Source of the DNA: AC-32 sp963736055
GTDB lineage: Bacteria; Actinomycetota; Thermoleophilia; Gaiellales; Gaiellaceae
DNA: 64,000 nt
Direction: 5' to 3'
Assembly (NCBI GenBank): GCA_963736055.1
Contig: CAVTNM010000009.1
Span: 62,001 to 126,000, forward strand
Shown here one piece after another: positions 7,687 to 15,659 of this stretch. The number at the start of each line of letters is the position of its first letter. Positions within the stretch are counted from its first letter, which is position 1. A program made the translations under genes and the position numbers. Under the pieces are notes generated by a model. It worked only from the letters and a program-made list of their open reading frames with translations. It was not told the origin of the DNA and ran no database searches.

Positions 7687-9919
7687 GACGCTGTCGGTCG
7701 GTGCGTTCGGCGCGACGCTGATCGCCTGGAGCTGGCTGCGCCTGGAGGAGCGGACCGGCTCCGGGCAGGCCGCGTTCGTGGTCGTGCTCGCGCTCGTTCC
7801 CGCGATCGTTCCGGGCACCCGCCGGCGCGCCGCGGCGGCCGCGATCGCCTTCCTGCTCGCGGCGGGGAGCGCGTTCGAGCTTCCGCTCGCCTGGAGCTTC
7901 CCGGGGCGCCTGCTCGGGCGCTTCGGCGGCGGGTTCCTCGACTTCTACGACGTGCAGGTGCCGTTCGACCCCGCTGCTCACCCGCGCATGCACTCCGTGC
8001 TCCTGATCGCGGTCTTCGCCTTCACGCTCTGGGTGGCGCTGGCAGCGGCCGCCCGCCGGCCGGGCCTCGCTTCTGCGGGCCTCGTCGTCGGCGTCGGCTG
8101 GCCCGGGACGCTGCTCCCGGGGCACGACCTCTTCCGCGGCGCGCTGCTCCTGGCAGGCGTACTCGTGGCGATCGTGTGCCTGCGGCGCGGGCCGGTGCGC
8201 GGGCTCGGAGCCGCGCTCGCGGCCGGGGCGCTCGTGATCGTCGCCGCCGTCGGCGCCTCCAGCTCGCCCGCGCTCGCGAAGCGCGCGTTCCTCGACTGGC
8301 AGCACTGGGACCCGTACACCCGGCCCGCCAAGCCGGTCGACGTCGCCTACGTCTGGGACTCGAGCTACGACGACCTCACCTTCCACGGCAAGCCGACCGT
8401 CGTGCTCCGGATCAAGGCCGACTCGATCTCGCGGTACTGGCGAGCGACCGTCCTCAACGCGGTCGTGGGAGGGCGGTGGACGGAGGACCCCGTCGCCGAT
8501 TCTGGGCAACCCGTGCCGTTCGGCGAGCCGGGTCTCGTCCCGAAGCGCGAGCAGGAGGCGCAATTGGTGCCTCAGACCGTGAAGGTCGAGGCGCTGCGCG
8601 ACGACCATCTGATCGGCGCCAGCACGCCCGCCCAATACTTCGCTACCGGTCTCGGAGACGTCCGCTACGACCCGACCGGAATCGCCGAGACGGATGGGCC
8701 GCTTCATCGCGGCGAGACGTACAACGTCGAGAGCTACTCGCCCGAGCCGACCCCGGCCGAGCTGGCCCGGTCGAAGCCGGTGTACCCGGAGCTGATTCGC
8801 GAGGGCAGGAGATACCGGGAGGTGGACTCCCACGTCTACCCGGATCTGTTCGGCGACCCGAACCGTAAACGCGACCTCGACTTCCTGTTCACGAAATCGA
8901 CCTACGCGGACGAGCTGCGGCCCTATCGCCCGCTGTACCTGCTGGCCGAGCGCGTGGCGGGCGGGGCCAAGAGCCCGTACGCCGCCGCCGTCGCCCTCGA
9001 GCGCTGGTTCCGGGTCGGCGGTGGGTTCCTCTACGACCAGCACCCGCCGCATACCCCGGGAGTGCCGCCGCTCGTCGACTTCGTCACCCGCACGCACCAG
9101 GGCTACTGCCAGCACTTCGCAGGCGCGATGGCGCTGATGCTCCGCTACCTCGGCATCCCGTCGAGGGTCGCGGCGGGCTTCACGAGCGGTGGCTACGACA
9201 AGGCCACCGGGGAGTGGGTGGTGTCCGACCGCGACGCGCATGCGTGGGTCGAGGTCTGGTTCCGCGGCTGGGGGTGGCTGCCGTTCGACCCGACCCCCGG
9301 GCGGAGCGGGCTCAGTGGCCAGTATTCGTCCTCGTCGTCGACCTTCAACGTCGCGGCCACGGCGGCCCTCCTCGGCGGCGCCCAGGGGATCGCGAGGTTC
9401 GGCGGCATCGCCGACCAGCTCGGCTTCGGCGGCGGCCACGTCTCGTCCGAGGTGTCCGACCTGGTGCCTGCGCCGACCATCTCGTCGACGAAGCGCTCCC
9501 GCGCCTGGGGGCTCCTGCCCCTGCTCGCGGCGACGCTGGCCGGGCTCGCGCTGGTCGTGATCGCCGCGAAGCTCGCAGTGCGGCGCTCCCGCTACCTGAC
9601 GCGCGACCCGCGCCGCCTTGCAGCCGCCTGCCGGAAGGAGCTGCGCGACGTCCTGCTCGACCAGCAGGTCGAGGTCCCCGCGAGCGCGACGCACCGGGAG
9701 CTCGCGGCGCTGGTCGAAGAGGAGTTCGGCATCGACGCCACGGCGTTCGGGCTGCACGCCGACGCGGCCCGCTTCGGCCCGGCCGGCGTCGCGCGCGAGG
9801 CCGCGCGGGCGACGCGAGGCGACCTGCGCCGCCTGCGGCGGGGCCTCCGACGGGAGCTGAGCCGCTTCGAGCGCATCCGCGGGCTGCTCTCGCTCCGCTC
9901 GCTGGGCTTCGCCGGGTAG
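7679..9919 (+). CDS. Membrane transglutaminase-like protease (TgpA type)
   Basis: A 746-residue protein. Roughly the first 200 residues hold several hydrophobic segments. A large extracytoplasmic region follows with a transglutaminase-like catalytic core: GYCQHFAGAMALMLRYLGIP (Cys near 477), SDRDAHAWVEVW (His near 521) and PFDPTPG (Asp near 537). Another membrane helix lies near 610-628, followed by a charged cytoplasmic tail. This matches the TgpA architecture, the usual third member of a MoxR-DUF58 operon. The GTG at 7679 overlaps the DUF58 gene by 8 bp. Substrate unknown; a role in the cell envelope is likely. Confidence 0.9.
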   Translation: MLRTLSVGAFGATLIAWSWLRLEERTGSGQAAFVVVLALVPAIVPGTRRRAAAAAIAFLLAAGSAFELPLAWSFPGRLLGRFGGGFLDFYDVQVPFDPAAHPRMHSVLLIAVFAFTLWVALAAAARRPGLASAGLVVGVGWPGTLLPGHDLFRGALLLAGVLVAIVCLRRGPVRGLGAALAAGALVIVAAVGASSSPALAKRAFLDWQHWDPYTRPAKPVDVAYVWDSSYDDLTFHGKPTVVLRIKADSISRYWRATVLNAVVGGRWTEDPVADSGQPVPFGEPGLVPKREQEAQLVPQTVKVEALRDDHLIGASTPAQYFATGLGDVRYDPTGIAETDGPLHRGETYNVESYSPEPTPAELARSKPVYPELIREGRRYREVDSHVYPDLFGDPNRKRDLDFLFTKSTYADELRPYRPLYLLAERVAGGAKSPYAAAVALERWFRVGGGFLYDQHPPHTPGVPPLVDFVTRTHQGYCQHFAGAMALMLRYLGIPSRVAAGFTSGGYDKATGEWVVSDRDAHAWVEVWFRGWGWLPFDPTPGRSGLSGQYSSSSSTFNVAATAALLGGAQGIARFGGIADQLGFGGGHVSSEVSDLVPAPTISSTKRSRAWGLLPLLAATLAGLALVVIAAKLAVRRSRYLTRDPRRLAAACRKELRDVLLDQQVEVPASATHRELAALVEEEFGIDATAFGLHADAARFGPAGVAREAARATRGDLRRLRRGLRRELSRFERIRGLLSLRSLGFAG

Positions 9920-10518
9920 TGCAGGCGGTCGTCCTGGCGGCCGGGGAGGGCCGGCGCATGCGCCCGCTCAGCGAGTGCTGGCCCAAGCCGGTCCTGCCGA
10001 TCGACGGGCGGCCGGTGATCGGATCGCTCCTGCGCCAGCTGGCGGCCGACGGTTTCGTCGACGTGGTCGTGGTCACCGGCTACCTCGCGGAGCAGGTCGA
10101 GCAGCTGCTCGGCGACGGAAGCGCCTTCGGCGTCAGCGTCCGTTACGCGCGGCAGGCGAGCCCCGACGGCTCGGCCGACGCGGTCGCGCGGGCGCTCGAG
10201 GCCGGCGCCAGCCCGCCGTTCCTGGTGAGCGCGGCGGACACGCTCTTCTCTCCGGGCGACCTCGGCCGCTTCGCGGAAGCCTTCGCGGGATCCGGCAAGC
10301 CCTCGGCGCTTGCCTACGCGCCGGACGGGAGCCCGGCGCCGCTCTGGGGCCTGACCGCGGCGGTGACCGGCGTCCTCGACGAGCTCCCCGGGCCGCCCTT
10401 CGAGCTCCTGGAGGCGGTTCAGCGCGCCGGCGAGATTGCCCGAGTGGAAATCGGGAAGACGCGAGGCGTGACCGGTCCGCTTGACTTGGTGAGAGAGAAC
10501 TTCCCGTATCTGAGATGA
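9919..10518 (+). CDS. Sugar-phosphate nucleotidyltransferase (NDP-sugar pyrophosphorylase family)
   Basis: This 199-residue protein begins with the nucleotidyltransferase signature AVVLAAGEGRRMRPLSECWPKP and continues with the Rossmann-like strands VVVVTGYLAEQ and FLVSAADTLF. Such enzymes transfer a nucleoside monophosphate to a sugar 1-phosphate; the sugar cannot be told from sequence. It is shorter than typical RmlA/GlmU enzymes and lacks a left-handed helix domain. The GTG shares its first base with the upstream stop codon (TAGTG). The frame is open far upstream, but that part is antisense-like shadow of the transglutaminase gene. Confidence 0.85.
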   Translation: MQAVVLAAGEGRRMRPLSECWPKPVLPIDGRPVIGSLLRQLAADGFVDVVVVTGYLAEQVEQLLGDGSAFGVSVRYARQASPDGSADAVARALEAGASPPFLVSAADTLFSPGDLGRFAEAFAGSGKPSALAYAPDGSPAPLWGLTAAVTGVLDELPGPPFELLEAVQRAGEIARVEIGKTRGVTGPLDLVRENFPYLR

Positions 10519-10532
10519 CTGAGACCGTCGAC
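10515..10532 (+). repeat. Left copy of the duplicated TPR-gene start
   Basis: An 18-bp stretch beginning ATGACTGAGAC overlaps the nucleotidyltransferase stop and closely matches 10718-10735, the true start of the TPR gene (ATGACTGAGAC, then one shifted base and TCGAC). The two copies bracket structured repeat A. See the repeat entry at 10564-10713. Confidence 0.7.
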
Positions 10533-10563
10533 TACACCGATCCAGCGGTCAGCGGCGCTTCGA

Positions 10564-10713
10564 GTCGCCGCCGAAGCCGGGCTTTGCCCGGCGGGAGGCT
10601 CGCTGCGGCGACAACGAGTGATACGCGGCACCCTTTGCCGGCTCCTGAAACGCAGGTCTCACGCCGGCGCTCGAAAGGAGGGGGCTCATGGGGGAACCAG
10701 GGGTTCCCCCATG
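10564..10713 (+). repeat. Structured repeat family 1, copy A
   Basis: There are two modules. The first has a GTCGCCGC/GCGGCGAC outer stem (10564-10571, 10605-10612) around GCCGGGC-TTT-GCCCGGC; 30 bp (10575-10604) are identical to copy B. The second runs from GGCTCCTG (10640) through AAAGGAGGGGGCTC to a perfect 12-bp stem, 3-nt loop hairpin (10687-10713). Relative to copy C, the second stem has T for C on one arm and A for G on the other, a compensating pair. The change also creates an ATG at 10688, 6 nt after AAGGAGG. Confidence 0.85.
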
Positions 10714-10717
10714 CCGG

Positions 10718-11068
10718 ATGACTGAGACGTTCGACCTCTTCCAGCAGGGACGCGACCATCTGGCCCAAGGCAGGGCTGCGCAGGCGACCGTGCCGCTCGA
10801 GAAGGCGAAGAAGCGCGAGCCGGAGAAGGCGTCGATCCGCGAGGCGCTCGGGATCGCGTACTTCCGCATCAAGCGCTACGAAGAGGCGGAGGCGGAGTTC
10901 AGGAAGATGCTGGAGCTCGCACCGGTGGACGACTATGCGCACTACGCGCTCGGGCGCTGCCTCGAGAAGCAGGGCCGCGAGCACGAGGCGAACGGCCACT
11001 ACAAGCTCGCGAGCTCGCTCCGACCCGGAAGCCCGGATTACGAGTCGCGGATCAAAGACCTCGACTAA
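10718..11068 (+). CDS. Small TPR-repeat protein
   Basis: A 116-residue cytoplasmic protein made almost entirely of tetratricopeptide-type helix pairs: EKASIREALGIAYFRIKRYEEAEAEFRKMLELAP and DYAHYALGRCLEKQGREHEANGHYKLA. It probably mediates protein contacts; the partner is unknown. The native start is the ATG at 10718 (MTETFDLF), judged by the TPR phase and by its duplicated copy at 10515. A second in-frame ATG at 10688 inside repeat A has a better Shine-Dalgarno (AAGGAGG, 6-nt spacing) and would add ten residues (MGEPGVPPCR). I cannot tell which is used. Confidence 0.8.
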   Translation: MTETFDLFQQGRDHLAQGRAAQATVPLEKAKKREPEKASIREALGIAYFRIKRYEEAEAEFRKMLELAPVDDYAHYALGRCLEKQGREHEANGHYKLASSLRPGSPDYESRIKDLD

Positions 11069-11126
11069 CCAGACCGTTGGCGCGATGAGCCGGTGCCCTC
11101 CGGCGCAGAGGCTCTCGGCGACCCGA

Positions 11127-11290
11127 GTAGCGCCGAGATTGGACGCCGGAGCCGGGCTTTGCCCGGCGGGAGGCTCGCTACGCCAAGAAAGGCTGGCAGA
11201 GCCAGAGTGAAAAGGCGGCTCCTGGAGCCGTTTGACGACGCCACCGGTCGCAAGGAGGGGGCCCACGGGGGAACCAGGGGTTCCTCCGTG
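11127..11290 (+). repeat. Structured repeat family 1, copy B
   Basis: This copy shares the 30-bp module-1 core (11150-11179) with copy A, but the outer stem is GTAGCG/CGCTAC (11127-11132, 11176-11181), so pairing is kept with different bases. Module 2 has GGCGGCTCCTG, CAAGGAGGGGG and the terminal hairpin at 11264-11290, with one C-to-T change that leaves a G-U pair. It lies between the convergent TPR and pilB genes, ending 11 bp from the pilB stop. Nothing else is seen in this 232-bp gap. Confidence 0.8.
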
Positions 11291-11300
11291 AAGGCGAGCG

Positions 11301-12996
11301 TCAGCTAAGCCGATCGCCGGTGACGCGGCGGATCTCCTCGAGCGAGGACACGCCCTCGAGGCAGAGCCGCAGGCCGTCCTGGCGCAGGGTGATCATCCCG
11401 TTCTGTACCGCGGCTTCGAAGATCTCGTCGGTCGAGCTCTCCATCAGACGGCGGATCTCGCCGACGATCGGCATCACCTCGTAGAGCGCGACGCGCCCGC
11501 GGAAGCCCGTGTCGCCGCAGCGGCCGCAGCCGTTCGAGCGGTGGAGGTAGACCTTGCCCTTCTCCTCGAGCAGACCCATCTGGTCGAGCTCCTCGTCGTC
11601 GGGCCAATAGGACTCGCGGCAGTCGACGCAGAGGCGGCGCGCGAGCCGTTGGGCGACGATGCAGTTGACGGCGCTCGCGAGCAGGCCCGGGTCGACGCCC
11701 ATGTCCTTCAGGCGCTCGATCGAGCTGGCCGCGTTGTGGGCATGGACGGTGCTGAGCACGAGGTGGCCCGTCATGCCGGCCTGCATCGCGATCCGCGCCG
11801 TCTCCTCGTCCCGGATCTCGCCGACGAGGAGCACGTCCGGGTCGCTGCGCAGGATCGTGCGGAGGCCTCGGGCGAAGGTCAGGCCACCCTTCGGGGAGAT
11901 CTCGATCTGGTTGATCCCGCGGATCTGGTACTCGACCGGGTCCTCGATCGTCATTACCACGCGGCCGGGGTCGTTGAGGAGGTGCAGTGCGGTGTAGAGC
12001 GTCGTCGTCTTCCCGCTGCCCGTCGGCCCGCAGACGATCACGGCGCCGTAGGGCTGGCGGATCGCGCGCTCGAAGGGCTCGCGCGCGGCTGAGGTCATCC
12101 CGAGGTCCGCGAGGTCGGGCTTGCTCACCGCGCGGTGCATGATCCGGAGCACGACCTGCTCGCCGTGGGTGGTGGGCATGATCGCGACGCGTAGATCCAG
12201 CGGGTGGCCGCCGAACTTGATCGACACGCGGCCGTCCTGGGGCGCGCGCCGCTCGGCGATGTCGAGGTTGCCCATGATCTTCAGCCGGCTGATCACGCCG
12301 AGCTGCATCGCCTTCGGGATCGTCGCGACCGGCCGCGTGACGCCGTCGATCCGCGCCCGGACGATCATCTCGTCCTCCTGCGGCTCGAAGTGGATGTCGG
12401 AGGCGCCGTCCTCGATGCACTGCGCAAGCGTCGCGTGCACGAGCTTGACCGCCGGCGTGTCGTCCGAGGCCTCGAGGATGTCCTCGCGCTGCGCGACGGA
12501 GTCGATCAGCTCCTCCAGCCCGGCCTCGGTCGACGTCTTCCACCTCGATCTGGGTGCGGTAGAGCTTCTTGATGGTGCGCTCGAGATCGCCGGGATCGGA
12601 GACGGCGAGGCGCACGTTGTGGCCGAGCGCGAGGCGTAGGTCGTCCGCGCGGCCGATGTCGGTCGGGTCGGCGACCGCCACGAGCAGGAGGTCGTCGTTC
12701 AGGAACCGGACCGGTACTGCCTGGTACCGGAAGGCGAGATCCTTCTGCAGCAGGGTGGCCGCCTCGGCCTCGGGCTCGGTCTCGGAGAGGTCGACGTACT
12801 CCAGCCCAGCCTGCTCCGCAAGCGCCTGTGCGAGCTCCGCGCTCGTCACCCACTTGTGCGCGACGACGATCTCGCCGAGCCGCTTTCCGGTCAGCCGCTG
12901 TTCCTCGAAGGCCTGCTTGACCTGGTCCACGTTCAGGAAGCCTCGGTTGATCAGTAGCGAGCCGAGGTGCTGCCAGGGAAGGTGGGCCGCTTCCAC
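11301..12996 (-). pseudogene. pilB: Type IV pilus/type II secretion assembly ATPase, frameshifted (PilB/GspE)
   Basis: The two halves lie in different frames. The N-terminal half (GTG at 12996) is an MshEN-type domain (LGSLLINRGFLNVDQVKQAFEEQR, RLGEIVV). After EVED near 12530-12540 the frame must shift by +1 to enter STEAGLEELIDS. The ATPase then runs intact: FEPQEDEMIVRARIDG, Walker A CGPTGSGKTTTLY, Walker B DVLLVGEIRD, and the zinc tetracysteines CVDC and CGRC. Removing one base gives a normal 564-residue protein. PilB powers pilin polymerisation or secretion. No pilin or pilus membrane genes are nearby. A sequencing insertion is as likely as a real mutation. Confidence 0.85.
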
Positions 12997-13026
12997 GTCG
13001 GCTATATCGTCAAAACCGAGCGCAAC

Positions 13027-13465
13027 ATGAAGGCCGTGGTGCAACGGGTGTCGGTGGCGCGCGTGCGCGTGCGCGAGGAGGTCGTGGGCGAGATCGGCCC
13101 CGGCCTGTGCGTGCTGCTCGGCGTGGGGCGCGGGGACGGCCACCCCGAGGCGGAGCGGCTGGCGGGCAAGGTGGCCCGGTTGCGGATCTTCGAGGACGGG
13201 GAGGGCCGCTTCGATCGCAGCGTGCTCGACACCGGCGGTGCGGCTCTCGTGGTGAGCCAGTTCACGCTCCTGGCCGACACGGCCAAGGGAAACCGACCGA
13301 GCTTCACCCAGGCCGCGCAGCCGGAGGAGGCGGAGCCCGCTCTACGAAAGCTTCTGCGAAGCGCTACGAGAGCTCGGCATCCAGGTCGAGACTGGCGTGT
13401 TCGGAGCGCGCATGGCCGTCGAGCTCGTCAACGACGGGCCAGTCACGATCGTGCTCGAGCTTTAG
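13027..13465 (+). pseudogene. dtd: D-aminoacyl-tRNA deacylase, frameshifted near the 3' end
   Basis: DTD hydrolyses D-amino acids from mischarged tRNA. The start MKAVVQRVSVARVRV, the active-site segment ALVVSQFTLLAD and the second motif NRPSFTQAAQPEEAEP are intact. At about 13336-13339 one extra C shifts the frame. In the +1-corrected frame the protein ends normally (YESFCEALRELGIQVETGVFGARMAVELVNDGPVTIVLEL, split here only by the shift) at the TAG at 13463-13465. Corrected length is 145 residues, standard for the family. Uncorrected, translation would run to 13560 with an unrelated tail. The gene diverges from pilB with only 30 bp between starts. Confidence 0.85.
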
Positions 13466-13498
13466 GCCGCATGCCTCCGCGGCCCTTCGACCTTGCCG

Positions 13499-13675
13499 CT
13501 ATGTCTCGGCCTTCGCGCCGCGACGCAGTCCGAACCGCCAGGTCCAGGTACGCCACTTGAGGTTGTGCGATTTGCTCCGCTGAATCAGCCGAACGCCAAC
13601 CTTCTCGGTCAGCTTCCTCTGGGCTCGTCGCTCGTCGGCCCCTTCACCCTCGTAGGATCCTGTGGTCGGGCTCAT
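13499..13675 (-). CDS. Small basic protein of unknown function
   Basis: A 58-residue ORF starting MSPTTGSYEGEGADERRAQR and ending in a basic, tryptophan-containing tail (KWRTWTWRFGLRRG). I do not recognise it. The case for a real gene is the strong Shine-Dalgarno (GAGAGGAG, about 6 nt before ATG) and a 5' leader that shares a conserved block with the next minus-strand gene (see 13729-13790). No membrane segment or cysteine is seen. Confidence 0.5.
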   Translation of the reverse strand: MSPTTGSYEGEGADERRAQRKLTEKVGVRLIQRSKSHNLKWRTWTWRFGLRRGAKAET

Positions 13676-13728
13676 CTGGTGCTCCTCTCTCAGTCGAGGC
13701 GAGAGCACCCGGGTGGGGTCTCTCGGCA

Positions 13729-13790
13729 CTCAGGCCCGGTGTGGCAGTCGGAGAGGAGTTTTCGGAGCCTCGACGGCTTCCGCGCTAGGT
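13729..13790 (-). promoter_or_regulatory. Conserved upstream block, copy 1
   Basis: Read on the minus strand this holds CTAG, GAAGCCGTCGAGGCTC and CTCCTCTCCGACTG, which closely match the block at 14314-14375. Both lie 55-60 bp upstream of minus-strand start codons. Between this copy and the start codon is a hairpin with CGAGAG/CTCTCG ends (about 13700-13725). The role is unknown: a shared promoter/operator or a structured 5' leader. Confidence 0.55.
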
Positions 13791-13882
13791 CTATGCGCGA
13801 GATCAGTCTACCTGAGATTTGTGCCTCGAATCACTAATTGACGACTTCGTCCTCGTGAGCCGACCTCGGGCAGCACTGCGTG

Positions 13883-13911
13883 AAAAGGGCCCGGCACAGC
13901 CGGGCCCTTTT
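13883..13911 (-). terminator. Rho-independent terminator (bidirectional)
   Basis: AAAAGGGCCCGGC, a 3-nt loop and GCCGGGCCCTTTT form a perfect 13-bp stem with T-runs in both directions. It lies 23 bp beyond the stop of the minus-strand gene at 13935-14255. Confidence 0.9.
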
Positions 13912-13934
13912 CGTTGGCGCAGAGTACGGTCGAG

Positions 13935-14255
13935 CTAGACGAGGGCGGGGACCAGCTTGCTGTGGGCAAGGACCTTGCCGCTCGTGATCTTCGGCGCGTT
14001 CGGAAGTGCCCTGCCGAAGTTCTCGTCGCTGATCCAGTTCTTGACGAGCTTGGTGGACTCGTCGGCCTGCGACGGGGTCTCGAAGAGACTGAGTGAGCTC
14101 ACGACGCCCTTGTCGGTGTCGGCCTCGATGAGGAGGTAGCCGGCGAAGCCGGGGAGCTCGCGCATCTGCGGAATGAACGTCTCGTCGACCTTGCCGACGA
14201 TCTCGTTGATGCGGTTCGTGTCCACGCCATCGTAACGGCGAATGGTGGCATGCAT
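13935..14255 (-). CDS. Dimeric alpha/beta-barrel (ABM-like) small protein
   Basis: This 106-residue protein begins MHATIRRYDGVDTNRINEIV and contains LPGFAGYLLIEADTDKGVVSSLSLFE, a pattern typical of antibiotic-biosynthesis-monooxygenase-like ferredoxin folds. Many such proteins are uncharacterised, so I assign only the fold. The Shine-Dalgarno AGAAGGAG lies about 6 nt before the ATG. Its upstream region carries copy 2 of the conserved block, and it ends at a strong terminator, so it is probably a single-gene transcript. Confidence 0.75.
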   Translation of the reverse strand: MHATIRRYDGVDTNRINEIVGKVDETFIPQMRELPGFAGYLLIEADTDKGVVSSLSLFETPSQADESTKLVKNWISDENFGRALPNAPKITSGKVLAHSKLVPALV

Positions 14256-14313
14256 GTGATGCTCCTTCTGTGGTTCCTACAGGGCAGAGTGCTCGATTGA
14301 GCGCACTGCGGCG

Positions 14314-14375
14314 GTCAGGCCAGGGGTCACAGTCGGAGAGGAACGTGCAGAGCCTCGGCGGCTTCAACAACTAGA
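14314..14375 (-). promoter_or_regulatory. Conserved upstream block, copy 2
   Basis: On the minus strand this carries CTAG, GAAGCCGCCGAGGCTC and TCCTCTCCGACTG, then CC-GGCCTGA, matching the block at 13729-13790. A hairpin-capable AGTGC...GCACT sequence follows before the start codon at 14255. The remaining 125 bp to the sigma factor stop show nothing else. Confidence 0.55.
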
Positions 14376-14502
14376 GCCAACGCGCTTGGTCACACCATAG
14401 CCGTGATCGTGCTTGCCCGTCGGATCCGCGGCGAAGTCACTCCGGCGGCTTGCGGAAGGCGTTCGCTCAGCCGCAGGGACTATTCCCCGCGGATGTCGGC
14501 CG

Positions 14503-15405
14503 TTAGAGGTCGCGGTCGAGCTTGGCCGTGCTTGCGTGCGCCTTCAGCTGGTTCAAACCATCCCTCTCGATCTGCCGAATCCGCTCGCGCGAGACGTTGA
14601 AGGTGGGCGCGATCTCCTCCAGCGTGCGCGGGTGCTCGCCATTGAGCCCATAGCGCAGCTCGAGCACTCTTCGTTGGCGGCTCGAGAGCGTGGCGAGAAT
14701 CTCGCGCAGCGTCTCCTTGCGTAGCTCGACTTCGGCCAGCTCGTCGGGCAGCGGCTCGCTGTCGTCGCTCAGCAAGTGCCCCAACTCCGAGTGCTCGTCG
14801 TTCCCGACCGGCTTCTCGAGCGACACCGGGGCCCTCGAGCTCCGGAGGATCTGCTCGACCTCGTCGGGCGAGAGCTCGACGTCCAGGCCGATCTCGAACG
14901 AGCTCGGCTCATGGCCCAACTCGGCCCGCAGCCTGCTCTCCGAGCGAACGATCGTGTGCAGCTTCTCGACGATGTGTGTCGGCATCCGGATCGTCCGAGC
15001 CTTGTCGGCGAGCGAGCGGGCGACCGCCTGCCGGATCCACCAGGTCGCGTAGGTCGAGAACTTGAAGCCCTTGCGGTGGTCGAACTTCTCGGCAGCCCGA
15101 ACCAGGCCGATCGTCCCCTCCTGGATCAGATCGAGGAAGGGCAGGCCCTGGTTGCGGTACTTCTTGGCGATCGAGACGACCAGGCGCAGGTTGGCCTCGA
15201 CCATCTCCTGCTTGGCGCGGTGCTCGCCGCGCTCGATCCGCTTCGCGAGCTCGACCTCCTGGGCCGCGGTCAGCAGCTCGACCTTGCCGATGTCGTTCAG
15301 GAAGAGCTGCAGCGAGTCGGTCGTGACCTGGGGCGGGTCTTCTAGCGCTGCCGCAGGACCCGCGAGGGGACTGTGGATCCGGGCTTGGTTTGCCCTCGAG
15401 GGCAC
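14503..15405 (-). CDS. RpoD-family sigma-70 factor
   Basis: A 300-residue sigma factor of the primary-like group. Region 1.2 is DSLQLFLNDIGKVELLTAAQEVELAKRIE, region 2 is NLRLVVSIAKKYRNQGLPFLDLIQEGTIGLVRA then FSTYATWWIRQAVARSLADKAR, and region 4 is LELRYGLNGEHPRTLEEIAPTFNVSRERIRQIERDGL (motifs quoted in part, interrupted by variable linkers). It lacks a long region 1.1, so it could be a group 2 sigma factor. The GTG at 15405 has a GGAG Shine-Dalgarno. It is transcribed away from the small genes at 15660. Confidence 0.93.
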   Translation of the reverse strand: MPSRANQARIHSPLAGPAAALEDPPQVTTDSLQLFLNDIGKVELLTAAQEVELAKRIERGEHRAKQEMVEANLRLVVSIAKKYRNQGLPFLDLIQEGTIGLVRAAEKFDHRKGFKFSTYATWWIRQAVARSLADKARTIRMPTHIVEKLHTIVRSESRLRAELGHEPSSFEIGLDVELSPDEVEQILRSSRAPVSLEKPVGNDEHSELGHLLSDDSEPLPDELAEVELRKETLREILATLSSRQRRVLELRYGLNGEHPRTLEEIAPTFNVSRERIRQIERDGLNQLKAHASTAKLDRDL

Positions 15406-15503
15406 TGGTGCTCCGTTCCTCGGCCTTACACCCGCGAGGTAACCCGTGGGCCGAATGCGAACAGCCCTGAAAAGCGGGCCTTCACGACAAAGAGGAGAGG
15501 AGG

Positions 15504-15526
15504 CGCGGAGCTCGTGCAGCTCCGCG
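15504..15526. other. 9-bp hairpin in the sigma factor/15660 intergenic region
   Basis: CGCGGAGCT, a 5-nt loop and AGCTCCGCG form a perfect stem. It lies in a 254-bp divergent gap and has no adjoining T-run, so it is not a standard terminator. The gap otherwise holds only the candidate promoter of the 15660 gene (TAGTGT at 15629-15634). Confidence 0.4.
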
Positions 15527-15659
15527 AGGAGATTCGACTTCTCGCTGCTGGAAGCAAGGGTACACGCGGAAGCGTCGTGGTCGTCCGGCTCGCCGCCCTG
15601 CCCTCCTCAGCCGTTCGGTCGCCTGCTCTAGTGTTGCCGCAATCGAATGGGAGACGGCA

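Noticed and set aside
7286..9757. An 823-codon open frame on the minus strand
   Set aside because: It lies antisense to the well-supported transglutaminase gene, is rich in Arg/Pro/Gly low-complexity sequence and has no family motifs. Such frames are expected in very GC-rich DNA.
9214..9918. A long N-terminal extension of the nucleotidyltransferase
   Set aside because: It overlaps the transglutaminase catalytic region in another frame and is low-complexity. The domain begins exactly at the GTG at 9919.
10515..10721. A 68-residue protein starting MTETVDYTDP
   Set aside because: The frame is the duplicated TPR start followed by the structured repeat read through as protein. It is repeat-derived, not a gene.
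13330..13560. Programmed frameshifting in dtd
   Set aside because: There is no slippery heptamer with a downstream pseudoknot that I can see, the family is not known for it, and three other genes show the same +1 pattern, so error or mutation is simpler.
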